A stretch of 64,000 nt of DNA from Companilactobacillus bobalius (GCF_009764355.1 NZ_LNUA01000031.1:124001-188000), one strand, 5' to 3'. Positions 18,698-27,504 are shown, counted from the stretch's first letter. Program-made: numbers and translations. Notes: generated from the letters alone by a model not told the origin.

Positions 18698-18737
18698 TTA
18701 TAATCACAGTAATCGCTTACAAATAAGAGGAGATAAA

Positions 18738-19349
18738 ATGACAAATATAGAACGTATGCAACGAGGGAAAGTTTATAATCCAGATGAACCAGAGTTAATG
18801 CAGCAACAAATTATTGCTCAAGAAAAAAATGATGCTTACAATGCTTTAAAGAGAAGTGATTTCAAAGGTCGTACGCAGTTGTTAAAAGAGATGTTTGCGG
18901 AAATGGGGACAGATTGTATGATTGAAATTCCATTTTACGCTAATTGGGGTGGGCAACATGTTCACTTTGGCAATGGCGTTTATGCTAATTTCAATTTGAC
19001 GTTAGTTGATGATGGGGATATTTTTGTGGGAGATAATACAATGTTTGGTCCTAATGCGACAATTGCAACGGCAGGGCATCCAGTTTATCCACCTTTACGA
19101 TCAGAGAAGCATTATCAATTTAATAAATCTGTCTATATTGGTAAGAATGCTTGGTTAGGTGCAAATGTGACGGTCCTACCTGGTGTGACGATTGGTGATA
19201 ATACCGTAGTTGGTGCAGGTAGTGTGGTCACGAAAGATTTGCCGGCCAATGTTGTAGCAGTGGGGACACCATGCAAAGTATTGAGGCCGATTGGGCAGCA
19301 TGATCACGATTATTTTTATAAGAATGAAAAACTCGATATCTGGAGTTAA
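18738..19349 (+). CDS. Sugar O-acetyltransferase (maltose/galactoside type)
   Basis: 203 residues. An N-terminal helical Mac domain (RMQRGKVYNPDEPELMQQQ) is followed by a left-handed beta-helix of hexapeptide repeats (VHFGNGVYANFN, GDNTMFGPNATI, IGKNAWLGANVTVLPGVTIG, NTVVGAGSVV). The catalytic His is in TAGHPV. It uses acetyl-CoA to acetylate sugars such as maltose or galactosides, probably a detoxification of non-metabolised sugars. Single gene with a TATAAT box (18699-18704) right after the previous terminator; SD is AAGAGGAG. Confidence 0.9.
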   Translation: MTNIERMQRGKVYNPDEPELMQQQIIAQEKNDAYNALKRSDFKGRTQLLKEMFAEMGTDCMIEIPFYANWGGQHVHFGNGVYANFNLTLVDDGDIFVGDNTMFGPNATIATAGHPVYPPLRSEKHYQFNKSVYIGKNAWLGANVTVLPGVTIGDNTVVGAGSVVTKDLPANVVAVGTPCKVLRPIGQHDHDYFYKNEKLDIWS

Positions 19350-19478
19350 AGATATTTTTGTAATCTTTATAATTTTGTCATTGAAAAGATAGTGGTTATT
19401 AATTGTAGAATTTATTAAAGCTAACTAGAATTAAATTTGATTATTAGATATATTGTAATTATAAGCAGGAGGCAAATT

Positions 19479-20033
19479 TTGACCGTACATACTTTGTCAA
19501 AAGAAAAGATTGTTGCAGCGGCGGTTCAAATTATAAATAATCAAGAATCCTTAACTTTTACTAGGTTAAGTAAGCTGTTGGGAACACGTTCGCAGGCTAT
19601 CTATAATTATTTTCCCGATGTAATGGCGATTAAGACCGCTGTAGCGATTGATTTTTATAATCAATTGTCACAAAGATTAGAAGTAGATCTTTTAGGATTG
19701 TCTGGCAAACAAGCAATAAAGACCTTTGCAAATGTCAGTGTTCAATTTTCTTTGAGTCATTTTTTAGTAGTTCAAAAAGTTTTAAGTATTCCTGCAAATG
19801 AGGATTATGATAAAACTTCAAATAATGGTCTACCTGCAGTTCTTAAAATATTAAATAAATTATTGGATTCTCTCATTGAGGACCAAAAATTACAACTAAT
19901 AATTTCTAGAATGTTACGTAATTTAATTATTGGAGAAATTATTCACATAGGAAATGATCGATTTAATGATAAGCTTGTAGCGGCGCGTGATAGCTTTGAT
20001 AAAATGTTGAACATAACGTTACTTTCACTTTAA
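19479..20033 (+). CDS. TetR-family transcriptional regulator
   Basis: 184 residues from a TTG start at 19479 with a strong GCAGGAGG six bases upstream; the longer frame from 19437 has no ribosome site. The N-terminal helix-turn-helix is LTFTRLSKLLGTRSQAIYNYF; the rest is all-helical as in TetR ligand domains. No divergent target is obvious; the acetyltransferase lies upstream on the same strand. Ligand unknown. Confidence 0.8.
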   Translation: MTVHTLSKEKIVAAAVQIINNQESLTFTRLSKLLGTRSQAIYNYFPDVMAIKTAVAIDFYNQLSQRLEVDLLGLSGKQAIKTFANVSVQFSLSHFLVVQKVLSIPANEDYDKTSNNGLPAVLKILNKLLDSLIEDQKLQLIISRMLRNLIIGEIIHIGNDRFNDKLVAARDSFDKMLNITLLSL

Positions 20034-20097
20034 AAGCACAGTAAATTATGCATGTAGTCTTACATATACAATGTATTTTTAGTGCTGTGCATTTTTT
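20032..20097 (+). terminator. Terminator after the TetR gene with inner stem
   Basis: AAAAGCACAG pairs with CTGTGCATTT, with an inner ATGTA-gtct-TACAT hairpin, then a T-run. It ends 50 bases before the next start, so it may also act in the leader of the Mor-like gene. Confidence 0.6.
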
Positions 20098-20145
20098 GAT
20101 ATTTTAATTATGTTAGAAAAAAATATCGTTGTGGAGGGAGTGCAA

Positions 20146-20406
20146 ATGCGCAGCAAATTAAATTATGATATGTTACATCCAACGTATAAAGCTTTATACG
20201 ACATAGTTGGAGAAGATAACTTATTGAAGATATATGAGCTATTTAGGGGGACGCAGTTACAATTGCCTATGAAAATGTACGATCGGGTCGCTTTAAAAGA
20301 AGCCATTCGTACAGGTAAGTTAGATGATATGACGAACCAAGAAATATCTTTAGAATTCGGTTATTCACCACGTTGGATCAAAGGTATTAGAGAAAAAAGA
20401 GCATAA
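20146..20406 (+). CDS. Mor-like small DNA-binding protein (paralogue 1 of 3)
   Basis: 86 residues from the ATG at 20146 (GGAGGGA seven bases upstream). The layout LHPTYKALYDIVGEDNLLKIYELFRG, then TQLQLPMKMYDR, then a C-terminal LEFGYSPRWIKGI helix-turn-helix matches the Mor/Martha-type activator domain fold of phage Mu regulators in miniature. Two close relatives occur at 42296 and 52327. It is monocistronic with its own terminator. The target is unknown; the absence of phage genes nearby makes a domesticated regulator likely. Confidence 0.65.
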   Translation: MRSKLNYDMLHPTYKALYDIVGEDNLLKIYELFRGTQLQLPMKMYDRVALKEAIRTGKLDDMTNQEISLEFGYSPRWIKGIREKRA

Positions 20407-20446
20407 AAAAATTCCACTAATTCAAAATAAATTAGTGGAATTTTTT
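20405..20446. terminator. Bidirectional terminator between Mor-like and protease genes
   Basis: A 17-bp A/T-flanked stem (ATTCCACTAATT core) lies between convergent genes. Confidence 0.9.
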
Positions 20447-21134
20447 ATTGATTATAAATATTTTCTAATCCTTCGATGTCTCCTTTGGATAAGGTTGTGA
20501 CACCTTGATCAATAGGGTACATGACTGAATTAGTATCTGAACTGTGGGCTAAACCTAGAGCATGTCCTAGTTCATGCAGAGCGACTGACTCTTTAATAGA
20601 TAGATTGGGGTAATCTAGATTTAAACCGGCTTGACCAGTATTAATTGCATAGTGATTGATTACTAATGCTGATGGACCACCATTTCCTAATTCAACAGTA
20701 TTAGAAGCAATATTTTCTATTTTCTTATGGTAAACAAAAAAGGTAATACTGTTTTTGTTAGTTTCAGCACTTCCTGGAATTAGTTGAACAATACCGGTGT
20801 CGTTATATGCGTTGACGGCGGTAGTGAAGACATCACGGACTGATTGAGGAACGTTCTTCTTGAAATGAAAGTAATATGTATCAGAAGTTGTCACATTTTT
20901 TAAAGGACTTTCCATAGGAGTAGTGGTTTTACCAACTTGTTTATTATCAGTAGTTTTAGTTTTTCCGCTTAATTTGCGGTTGACAGATGCTTGTAATGAA
21001 TATAGGTAGGGTTGAAGCTTAATGTTAGTTTCACGTACTTGTTCTTTAACTTGTGTCATCAGTTTAGGATTCTTAGTAATTACTAATACGACTGAGGCTA
21101 AGATCAATAGCCATATCCATGATTTTCTTTTCAT
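20445..21134 (-). CDS. Membrane-anchored matrixin-like zinc metalloprotease
   Basis: 229 residues. An N-terminal signal-anchor (MKRKSWIWLLILASVVLVIT) is followed by a Lys/Thr-rich linker and a metzincin domain. The zinc site HELGHALGLAH (about 187-197) and a Met-turn (NSVMYP) are complete, as in M10/matrixin-type enzymes. It should act outside the cell on proteins or peptides. The ATG at 21134 is preferred over 21161 because AAAGGAG precedes it, although spacing is long (12). Substrate unknown; the neighbouring polysaccharide operon hints at a surface-matrix role. Confidence 0.8.
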   Translation of the reverse strand: MKRKSWIWLLILASVVLVITKNPKLMTQVKEQVRETNIKLQPYLYSLQASVNRKLSGKTKTTDNKQVGKTTTPMESPLKNVTTSDTYYFHFKKNVPQSVRDVFTTAVNAYNDTGIVQLIPGSAETNKNSITFFVYHKKIENIASNTVELGNGGPSALVINHYAINTGQAGLNLDYPNLSIKESVALHELGHALGLAHSSDTNSVMYPIDQGVTTLSKGDIEGLENIYNQ

Positions 21135-21231
21135 ATTGAGTAAGTACTCCTTTAGAATCATTGAAATATCTCAATTATGATAAATGTTTCATGACTAAAA
21201 GTCCAATATTGGCTCTTCTAACCCGTCTTCC

Positions 21232-21387
21232 GTAAAAGTTGAAAATGCTGGTGGAACGCTGTGGGCACGGCTTGAAGCTAATTATTTCACACTCCGTGCA
21301 AAATAATGGATCTTCAAGTCCGGCCTCATTGTAACCGGCAAAGCCGCTAACAATGATCTCACAGCTGACCGCATTTTCAACTTTTAC
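21232..21387. other. Multi-hairpin intergenic element closed by a 17-bp perfect stem
   Basis: GTAAAAGTTGAAAATGC (21232-21248) is perfectly complementary to 21371-21387. Inside are CTGTG/CACAG (21259-21263 with 21360-21364), CTTGAAG/CTTCAAG (21271-21277 with 21312-21318), ATTATTT/AAATAAT (21281-21287 with 21301-21307) and a hairpin TCATTGT/ACAATGA with a CGGC/GCCG inner stem (21326-21356). It is GC-richer than its surroundings. It may be a structured RNA or a miniature inverted-repeat element; no coding frame fits. Confidence 0.7.
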
Positions 21388-21456
21388 TCCAGACTAAATA
21401 GCGTTTCGACTATTTTATCCGAAATAAGTAATTTGATAATATTCTGTTTTTAAATT

Positions 21457-21508
21457 AAAGAGGTGTTCATATCAGCCGGATTTTGACGATTAGTATGAAC
21501 ACCTCTTT
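21457..21508 (-). terminator. Terminator of the EAL/glycan synthase operon
   Basis: A 15-bp perfect stem (core AGAGGTGTTCATA) with a 22-base loop lies 107 bases after the end of the operon. The U-tract is weak on either strand. Confidence 0.6.
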
Positions 21509-21523
21509 TAGTGATAATCTGGT

Positions 21524-21564
21524 GAAATAGTCTAGCCTGACAAGGCAAGATATATAACTATTTC
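21524..21564. other. Additional hairpin downstream of the synthase gene
   Basis: GAAATAGT pairs with ACTATTTC and an inner GCCT pairs with AGGC. It is part of a hairpin-dense stretch from 21.2 to 21.6 kb. Confidence 0.45.
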
Positions 21565-21614
21565 GTTGATATACAAATCTAATTTAAATAGTAATCCTTT
21601 CTAGTATTAAAGAG

Positions 21615-22940
21615 TTACTTATTTTGTAAACTTTTCCGTTTAGGGCTGACCCAGGTTCCAGATCCGAAACCTAGAATAGTTTTCATAGCTGGAATGAAGG
21701 TCATAACGACGGTAATGGGATTAACCATCCAATAGAAAAGAATATATAGTGGTGCAAACAGAACGTATTTCATTTTTGCTGCATGGTGGTCGAGTAACAG
21801 TGCAGTAATGAGTTGTAATAGACCAGCTAATATTTCGAAACTGACAAAAATGAAAGAAATTGCAAAGGCATGGAAAATTCGTTCATAGTTTCCGTGGATG
21901 GCAAACCAAATCATTAAGAAGATAAACGCAAAGGAGGTTATAACGAAGAAGAATGACCAAATAATCGACAAGGTTGAATCTAAAAACATCGACATTTGAT
22001 AACGTCTCTTAATAGGATGGAAAATAAATTTTTTCAAATTAGTTAACCAAACTTCTGTGCCGCCTTGAGCCCAACGTTTGCGTTGTTTGTAGAGATCACG
22101 GATTGTTTCTGGAACGTTCATATGGAAGACAATATTAGGGGCAAATCTTGGAACGGCACCAATAGTTTGATGATCCCAAGCAATACTGATATCTTCAGTA
22201 GCACGATTTTGACGGAAGCCACCGACATCGATTAGAAAGTCCTTCTTATATAGAGTATTGGCGCCACTGTAGGCGTACATGGAATCATTGATCGAACTTT
22301 GACTTCTTTTGATGACGCCGACAATACTGGAAAATTCAACTGTCTGTGATTTTCCCAAAAGAGATGACCGATTTTGAACGTCCATATTGGCAGTAACTGC
22401 AGAGGTGTTCATATCTTGTGCATGAATGAAAAAATTCATATATTTCATCAATGCATCTGGTTCAGGAATGGTGTCAGCGTCGTTACTTAAAATATATTCA
22501 CCCTTAGCAAAGTGCATGCCGATATTGAAGGCGTGCGCTTTACCTTTGTTTTTGATGATATTGATTGTACGTAAACGAGGATACTTTTCCTGAAGACGTT
22601 GAATGATCTCTGCCGTTGTATCGGTGGAACCATCGTTCATAACTAAAACTTCGTAATTACTGTAATTCAAATTTTCAAAAAGGTAAGTAATGGTCTCTTC
22701 AATCATAACTTCTTCATTGTGAGCTGGAATCATGATAGTTATCATTGGTTGCTTATTAGGTGGAATAGCTTTCCAAGTGTTGTCTTCCTTATCTGTTTTG
22801 ATAAAACGATAGGACATCGCTCCAAAGAACCATAAAAACGAACCAGTAATAGGATAGAGGCAAAGGATTAAAAGACAAATATTGAGAATCGTACCTAAAG
22901 TGGTTGATTCAAATAAATGATCGATGAATATGTTATGCAT
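21615..22940 (-). CDS. Processive family 2 glycosyltransferase, PgaC/BcsA-like
   Basis: 441 residues: two N-terminal membrane helices, a cytosolic GT2 domain, and about four C-terminal helices. Catalytic motifs are visible: VMNDGSTD (Asp103), NDADT (Asp154/156), RATED and QRKRWAQGG, the (Q/R)xxRW signature of processive synthases. It should polymerise and export a beta-linked polysaccharide such as poly-N-acetylglucosamine. Last gene of a three-gene operon with a PgaD-like subunit and a degenerate EAL protein. The SD AGGAGA overlaps the end of the preceding gene. Confidence 0.85.
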   Translation of the reverse strand: MHNIFIDHLFESTTLGTILNICLLILCLYPITGSFLWFFGAMSYRFIKTDKEDNTWKAIPPNKQPMITIMIPAHNEEVMIEETITYLFENLNYSNYEVLVMNDGSTDTTAEIIQRLQEKYPRLRTINIIKNKGKAHAFNIGMHFAKGEYILSNDADTIPEPDALMKYMNFFIHAQDMNTSAVTANMDVQNRSSLLGKSQTVEFSSIVGVIKRSQSSINDSMYAYSGANTLYKKDFLIDVGGFRQNRATEDISIAWDHQTIGAVPRFAPNIVFHMNVPETIRDLYKQRKRWAQGGTEVWLTNLKKFIFHPIKRRYQMSMFLDSTLSIIWSFFFVITSFAFIFLMIWFAIHGNYERIFHAFAISFIFVSFEILAGLLQLITALLLDHHAAKMKYVLFAPLYILFYWMVNPITVVMTFIPAMKTILGFGSGTWVSPKRKSLQNK

Positions 22941-22949
22941 GCTGTTCTC

Positions 22950-23456
22950 CTAGTCTAAGTCATTGATATGATATTCATCATATAATTTGTGTATTTCATC
23001 AGTATCAAGGTTCTGTTCAGGTTGGACGTTGTATGTTCGGACATTTTCTCGAAATTCTTTATTGCCAAAACGTTTATCGATGAAAGTGTCAATCGTGTTT
23101 TCACGCTTTTTTTGATTGATAGGATTGAAAGTGGGCCATTGTTGAACAAGACGTTGACGTTTCCGATTTTGGATAATAGTCATACTGATGGAAAAGATAC
23201 CTGACATAACGAAAGCAAAAAGGAGAATGATGCCAATGAATTTAATCTCTAAGATACCTTCATGATATGACCAAATATGGGGGACTCTGGGATTAAAACT
23301 GGCCCAAAAGGAGGTTATCGTTATAACGATTGGGATAATAACCGCTAACCAGCCGATTAAGCTCATTAGAGTTTGACGGATTTTTAATAACCAATGACCC
23401 TTTTCAAAGTATTCATCAGTATATAATTGTTGTTTATTTTCTTGTTTTTTCGACAT
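22950..23456 (-). CDS. PgaD-like accessory subunit of the glycan synthase
   Basis: 168 residues with two closely spaced membrane helices (about 27-50 and 70-95) between basic cytosolic ends and an acidic tail. This is the layout of PgaD, the small subunit that with PgaC forms the synthase and can respond to cyclic di-GMP. It is encoded directly between the EAL gene (overlap of 23 bases) and the PgaC-like gene. Sequence identity to PgaD is not obvious, so the call rests mainly on topology and context. Confidence 0.6.
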   Translation of the reverse strand: MSKKQENKQQLYTDEYFEKGHWLLKIRQTLMSLIGWLAVIIPIVITITSFWASFNPRVPHIWSYHEGILEIKFIGIILLFAFVMSGIFSISMTIIQNRKRQRLVQQWPTFNPINQKKRENTIDTFIDKRFGNKEFRENVRTYNVQPEQNLDTDEIHKLYDEYHINDLD

Positions 23457-24267
23457 CAGTCTTTACTCGCAATTTCTTAGGATTTTCAGGATGACCAAAG
23501 AGGTATCCTTGTCGAGTTTTAATTTTTAAAAATTTAGCCAGATCCTCATCAGCTTGATTTTCAATTCCCATTAAAATTAGTTCAATATTATTTTCTTTAG
23601 AAATCTTATTCCATGATTGTAAATTCAAATCTAACCAAGTATTAGGATCTTCTTTTCGAAAGTTACGCATGGAACATTTTATAGTATCAACGAAAGGCAA
23701 CATCCATTCAATTTGACGAAGGCTTTTCATTTCAGAACCCACATTATCGATACTAAATTCCATACCGTATTTTTTTGCATCTTTAATACGACTCTCAAAT
23801 AAGTAACGATTGATATATTTAGGACCATACGCAGAAGTATATTCAATAGAAAGTTGCATGGGATCAATTTTAGAAATGGCCCAACGAACAAAGTATTGAA
23901 AATCTGAACTAATAATCTGATTGTATTCAAGATTGATTGAAAGCCGAATTTTTTCAGTTGGTAAAGATTTAAAAGTGTCCTCTAAAAGAAAAACGATTCG
24001 TTGTAAAGGTAAGGAATCTAATTGTTTAGGAAGAGTCCATGATCCGTCAGAATTTTGTTGACGTAAAAGACACTCATAACCGATGGTCCTTTCATTATGA
24101 TCGACTTGTTTTTGAATAAAATATCTTAAATTGAAGTCCTTATTTTCTAAATAATTGTTGTTCGTCTTTCTAGATCTCCAATAGTAAATGACAATTATGA
24201 TAATAAAAATGATTAGGGTTATTAACGTAAAACGTAATAGAATCATTTCTAAAAAGGCTAAATCCAT
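23434..24267 (-). CDS. Membrane-anchored degenerate EAL-domain protein
   Basis: 277 residues: one N-terminal membrane helix (about 8-29) and a cytosolic EAL domain. The motif positions are YECLLR (E65), SINLEY (N112), IEYTSA (E142), FSIDNVG (D174-N175), DTIKCS (K197), GIEN (E236) and QGYLFGHP (Q253). Active cyclic di-GMP phosphodiesterases have DD where this has DN, and KxD where this has K-C-S. Catalysis is therefore doubtful and a receptor role is likely. First gene of the operon (SD AAGGAGC), so it probably senses cyclic di-GMP for the PgaCD-like synthase. No GGDEF protein is in this window. Confidence 0.8.
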   Translation of the reverse strand: MDLAFLEMILLRFTLITLIIFIIIIVIYYWRSRKTNNNYLENKDFNLRYFIQKQVDHNERTIGYECLLRQQNSDGSWTLPKQLDSLPLQRIVFLLEDTFKSLPTEKIRLSINLEYNQIISSDFQYFVRWAISKIDPMQLSIEYTSAYGPKYINRYLFESRIKDAKKYGMEFSIDNVGSEMKSLRQIEWMLPFVDTIKCSMRNFRKEDPNTWLDLNLQSWNKISKENNIELILMGIENQADEDLAKFLKIKTRQGYLFGHPENPKKLRVKTDVEKTRK

Positions 24268-24608
24268 TCTAGTGCTCCTTATTCCTGTATTTAGGACATA
24301 AACTATGCAATTATACCTCGTGGAATAGGCCTTTTATATGTAAAATGACATACATAAATTACTCTAATCATGCGTAGTGAAACCCAAGGGACGTGTGGAT
24401 TTAATATTTACGATTATTAAATCGAAATTATGATATACAGTGTGACATGGATAATATTATTGTTTTTTATCTGCTGGATGTACCAATAAGAAATAAATGT
24501 CGATATGATTCAATCTGACAAGTAAAGATGTAAATTGACCAATGGAATATAGAATTAGAATCTTAAATATATATTCGATATTAACTTTGAAATTTATTCG
24601 CATAAATA
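24268..24608. other. Intergenic gap between EAL and PTS genes
   Basis: No coding frame with a ribosome site was seen. The left part should hold the promoter of the EAL operon; the right end carries the PTS promoter described separately. Confidence 0.4.
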
Positions 24609-24650
24609 TTGACTATTGAATTATCGCTTTATATAATGTAAGCGTACTCA
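24609..24650 (+). promoter_or_regulatory. PTS promoter with a cre site
   Basis: TTGACT, a 17-bp spacer and TATAAT (24632-24637). The next bases TGTAAGCGTACTCA match the CcpA cre pattern at all but one fixed position. The site overlaps the transcription start, so glucose repression by CcpA is expected. Confidence 0.75.
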
Positions 24651-24685
24651 AATAATGGAATTATTTTTCAGAAGGACTGAATGTT

Positions 24686-26653
24686 ATGAATAATCAAACA
24701 TTAGTTTCATTAGCAGCTCCTGTTGACGGAAGATTGATAAAGCTCTCTCAAGTAAAGGATCCTGTCTTTTCTCAAGGATTGATGGGACAGGGATTCGCTA
24801 TTGAACCGGTAAATGGTAATATTGTTTCGCCAGTTACTGGAACAGTTACGCTTGTTTCTGAAACTAAACATGCTTTCGGTATTAAGACCCAAGATGGTGT
24901 AGACGTTTTAATTCATTTGGGAATTGATACTGTAGAGCTAAAGGGTGAACCATTCTCTGTTTTAATTAGTCAGGGCGACCAGATCGAGGCTGGGCAAGCT
25001 GTTGTTAAAATGGATTTGAAGATGATTGAAGATGCTGGTAAACAAAAAACAGTTATTTTAGCAATCACTAATAGTAATGATATTTTAAAGCAATTGATGA
25101 CCAGCAAATTCGATCAAGATGTCAAATCTGGTACAACAGTAGCTGTTGCTTCTATTGAGGCAGTTGCTACAAAGAAAAAAATTAAAATTGGTAATGGTAA
25201 ATATGATCAACTTGCAGCTGATATTGTGGAAAATGTTGGTGGAACGGAAAATATTAATAGTTTAATCCACTGTATAACTAGACTACGTTTTTATTTGAAG
25301 GATGATACTAAAGCAAATGATCAAAAGATTGAGAATATGGATGGTGTCATCAGTGTAGCTAAGGCTGGTGGTCAATATCAGGTTGTTATCGGACAAGCCG
25401 TTACAGATGTCTATGACGCCGTTATAGCACAGATTGGATCAGAATATGCTAATAATTCAGCAACTGCGGAAGCTGTAGCCCAAACGACTAAAGAAGCCAA
25501 CCAGCCTAAAGATTTGTGGTCAAATGTTAAAAGTGGGATCAGTAATTTCATTGGCGTCTTAACAGCATCAATGATTCCCATTATTGGAATCCTAGCAGGT
25601 TCTGGTATTCTAAAAGGAATTCTGGCAGCATTAACAGGATTCAAAGTGCTATCTACGACTAGTGGTACTTATGTTATTTTGAATGCAGTTGGCGATGCAA
25701 CTTTTTATTTTTTGCCAGTTGTTTTAGGATTTACAGCAGCTAAAAAGTTAGGTTCAGATCCAATTGTCCTAGCCATTGTCGGTGGAATTATAATTTATCC
25801 TAGTCTTGTCACTATGGCGGGAAAGGCCAGTACAGCCAGCACAACATTCTTAGGAATTCCAACAACCTTAGTTTCTTACACTTCATCGGTTTTCCCAATT
25901 ATCGTGGCTGCTTGGTTAGGTAAGTATGTAGAAAAATTTTTGAAGAAAATCATTCCACTTTATCTTAGAAGTGTCTTTGTTCCAATCATTGAAGCTTTAA
26001 TTTTAAGTTTAGTAATTATCATTGGTGTCGGACCAATTATCACTGTTTTGAGCAAAGGTCTCTCAAATGGACTAGTGGCTATTTACAGTTTCAGTCCTAC
26101 ACTTTCAGGATTGGTTTTGGGTGGTGTCTATCAAACAATGGTTATCTTTGGACTTCATTGGGGGCTTATTCCTATTATCATCAACGATATTGCTACAAAT
26201 GGTCACAGTTACATCAATGCCATCGTTTCAATTACAATGGTTGCTCAAGGGGGAGCTGTTCTAGCTGTCTTCTTGAAGACTAAGGATAAGAAACTCAAGG
26301 AAGTTTCCTTGGCTGCTGCGATATCAGCATTTTGTGGTGTAACTGAACCGGCTCTATATGGTGTCAATTTGAAATATAAACGAATCTTTGTAGTTGCAAG
26401 TATCGCCAGTGCCTTAGGTGGCGCTTTGACTGGATTCTTGAAAGTTAATAACTATGCCTTATCGGGCTCCTTAATCGGATTCCCGGCCTTTATCACACCA
26501 GGTGTTGGTATCGGTAGTAATTTTTATGGATATTTGATTTCGCATTATGGTACGCTTGTAATCTCAGTCGTATTAGTTTATCTATTTGGTTTTACCGACA
26601 AAATGTTGGCAAAGAAAGCCGATCCGATGAATTTGAATGTAAAAATGGCTTAA
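24686..26653 (+). CDS. PTS sugar permease EIIABC, beta-glucoside/trehalose family
   Basis: 655 residues with all three PTS domains in the order A-B-C. EIIA is at about 5-140 (VDVLIHLGIDT, phospho-His77). EIIB is at about 172-260 (NSLIHCITRLRF, phospho-Cys196). EIIC is at about 280-640 with roughly ten helices. It imports and phosphorylates a glucoside-type sugar. The usual order in this family is B-C-A, so the N-terminal EIIA is a rearranged form. The esterase gene follows by 24 bases and is probably co-transcribed, which hints at an acylated or aryl substrate. LacI at 30209 and CcpA are candidate regulators. Confidence 0.9.
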   Translation: MNNQTLVSLAAPVDGRLIKLSQVKDPVFSQGLMGQGFAIEPVNGNIVSPVTGTVTLVSETKHAFGIKTQDGVDVLIHLGIDTVELKGEPFSVLISQGDQIEAGQAVVKMDLKMIEDAGKQKTVILAITNSNDILKQLMTSKFDQDVKSGTTVAVASIEAVATKKKIKIGNGKYDQLAADIVENVGGTENINSLIHCITRLRFYLKDDTKANDQKIENMDGVISVAKAGGQYQVVIGQAVTDVYDAVIAQIGSEYANNSATAEAVAQTTKEANQPKDLWSNVKSGISNFIGVLTASMIPIIGILAGSGILKGILAALTGFKVLSTTSGTYVILNAVGDATFYFLPVVLGFTAAKKLGSDPIVLAIVGGIIIYPSLVTMAGKASTASTTFLGIPTTLVSYTSSVFPIIVAAWLGKYVEKFLKKIIPLYLRSVFVPIIEALILSLVIIIGVGPIITVLSKGLSNGLVAIYSFSPTLSGLVLGGVYQTMVIFGLHWGLIPIIINDIATNGHSYINAIVSITMVAQGGAVLAVFLKTKDKKLKEVSLAAAISAFCGVTEPALYGVNLKYKRIFVVASIASALGGALTGFLKVNNYALSGSLIGFPAFITPGVGIGSNFYGYLISHYGTLVISVVLVYLFGFTDKMLAKKADPMNLNVKMA

Positions 26654-26677
26654 TAAGTTAAGGAAGAACGTGAAGAT

Positions 26678-27502
26678 ATGGAGACGAAACAATACAATCT
26701 CACTATCTCTGATCACGATTTTAAGGTTAAAGGATATTGGCTTGATCAAGTTGATGACTTTGGACAAGACGTTGATTATCCGATAGTGATTATTTGCCCA
26801 GGTGGTGGTTTTACCTTTCATTCTCAAAGAGAGGAAGAACCAATAGCTCTAAGATTTAATTCGTATGGTATGCATGCGGTAGTTTTGGAATATCAATTAA
26901 TTGGTAATGAACCAGTTTATCCAATGGCCTTAGAAGAAATGTCTAAGACTATTGAATGGATTACTGAGCAGGCGGAAGCACGTCACATTGATAAAGACAA
27001 AATAATTTTAGCTGGATTTTCAGCAGGAGGGAACATTGTAGCAACTTATAACGGCGTTGCAACAAATCCTAAATTGCGTCAAAAGTATCATTTGGATCAG
27101 TATCAAGGGCAGCATGCGGCCATTATTTTAGGCTATCCAGTCATCGATATGACCGTCAAGGGAAGCTTTCCAGATGATGATAAAGTACTTAATCAAATTA
27201 CAGCAGATAAGAATCTGTGGAAAGCTCAAGAACTGGTGAGTTCACAATCGAAGCCGGCGTTTGTTTGGCAGACGCAGACTGATGAATTAGTAAAAGTTGT
27301 CAATACAATTAAGTATGTCGATCGATTGAATGATTTGAACGTTCCAGTCGAGTATCATCTTTTTGGTTCAGGAATTCATGGATTGGCGTTTGGAACCTAT
27401 GTAACTCAGAAACCAGGCAAAAAGAAGTATTTAAATTCTTGGACAGCTAAATGGATTGAATTAGCCTTTAACTGGCTTCAGATGATGAAATTTCTTGGAT
27501 AA
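26678..27502 (+). CDS. Alpha/beta-hydrolase, acetyl-esterase-like
   Basis: 274 residues. Oxyanion-hole motif PGGGF (41-45), nucleophile elbow GFSAGG (Ser115), a C-terminal Asp in QTDELV and the His in GIHGLAF complete the hydrolase triad. The family (BD-FAE/acetyl-xylan-esterase-like) removes acetyl or other acyl groups from sugars. Being downstream of a PTS gene, it likely deacylates the imported phospho-sugar in the cytoplasm. There is no signal peptide. It ends in a shared bidirectional terminator. Confidence 0.8.
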   Translation: METKQYNLTISDHDFKVKGYWLDQVDDFGQDVDYPIVIICPGGGFTFHSQREEEPIALRFNSYGMHAVVLEYQLIGNEPVYPMALEEMSKTIEWITEQAEARHIDKDKIILAGFSAGGNIVATYNGVATNPKLRQKYHLDQYQGQHAAIILGYPVIDMTVKGSFPDDDKVLNQITADKNLWKAQELVSSQSKPAFVWQTQTDELVKVVNTIKYVDRLNDLNVPVEYHLFGSGIHGLAFGTYVTQKPGKKKYLNSWTAKWIELAFNWLQMMKFLG

Positions 27503-27504
27503 TA

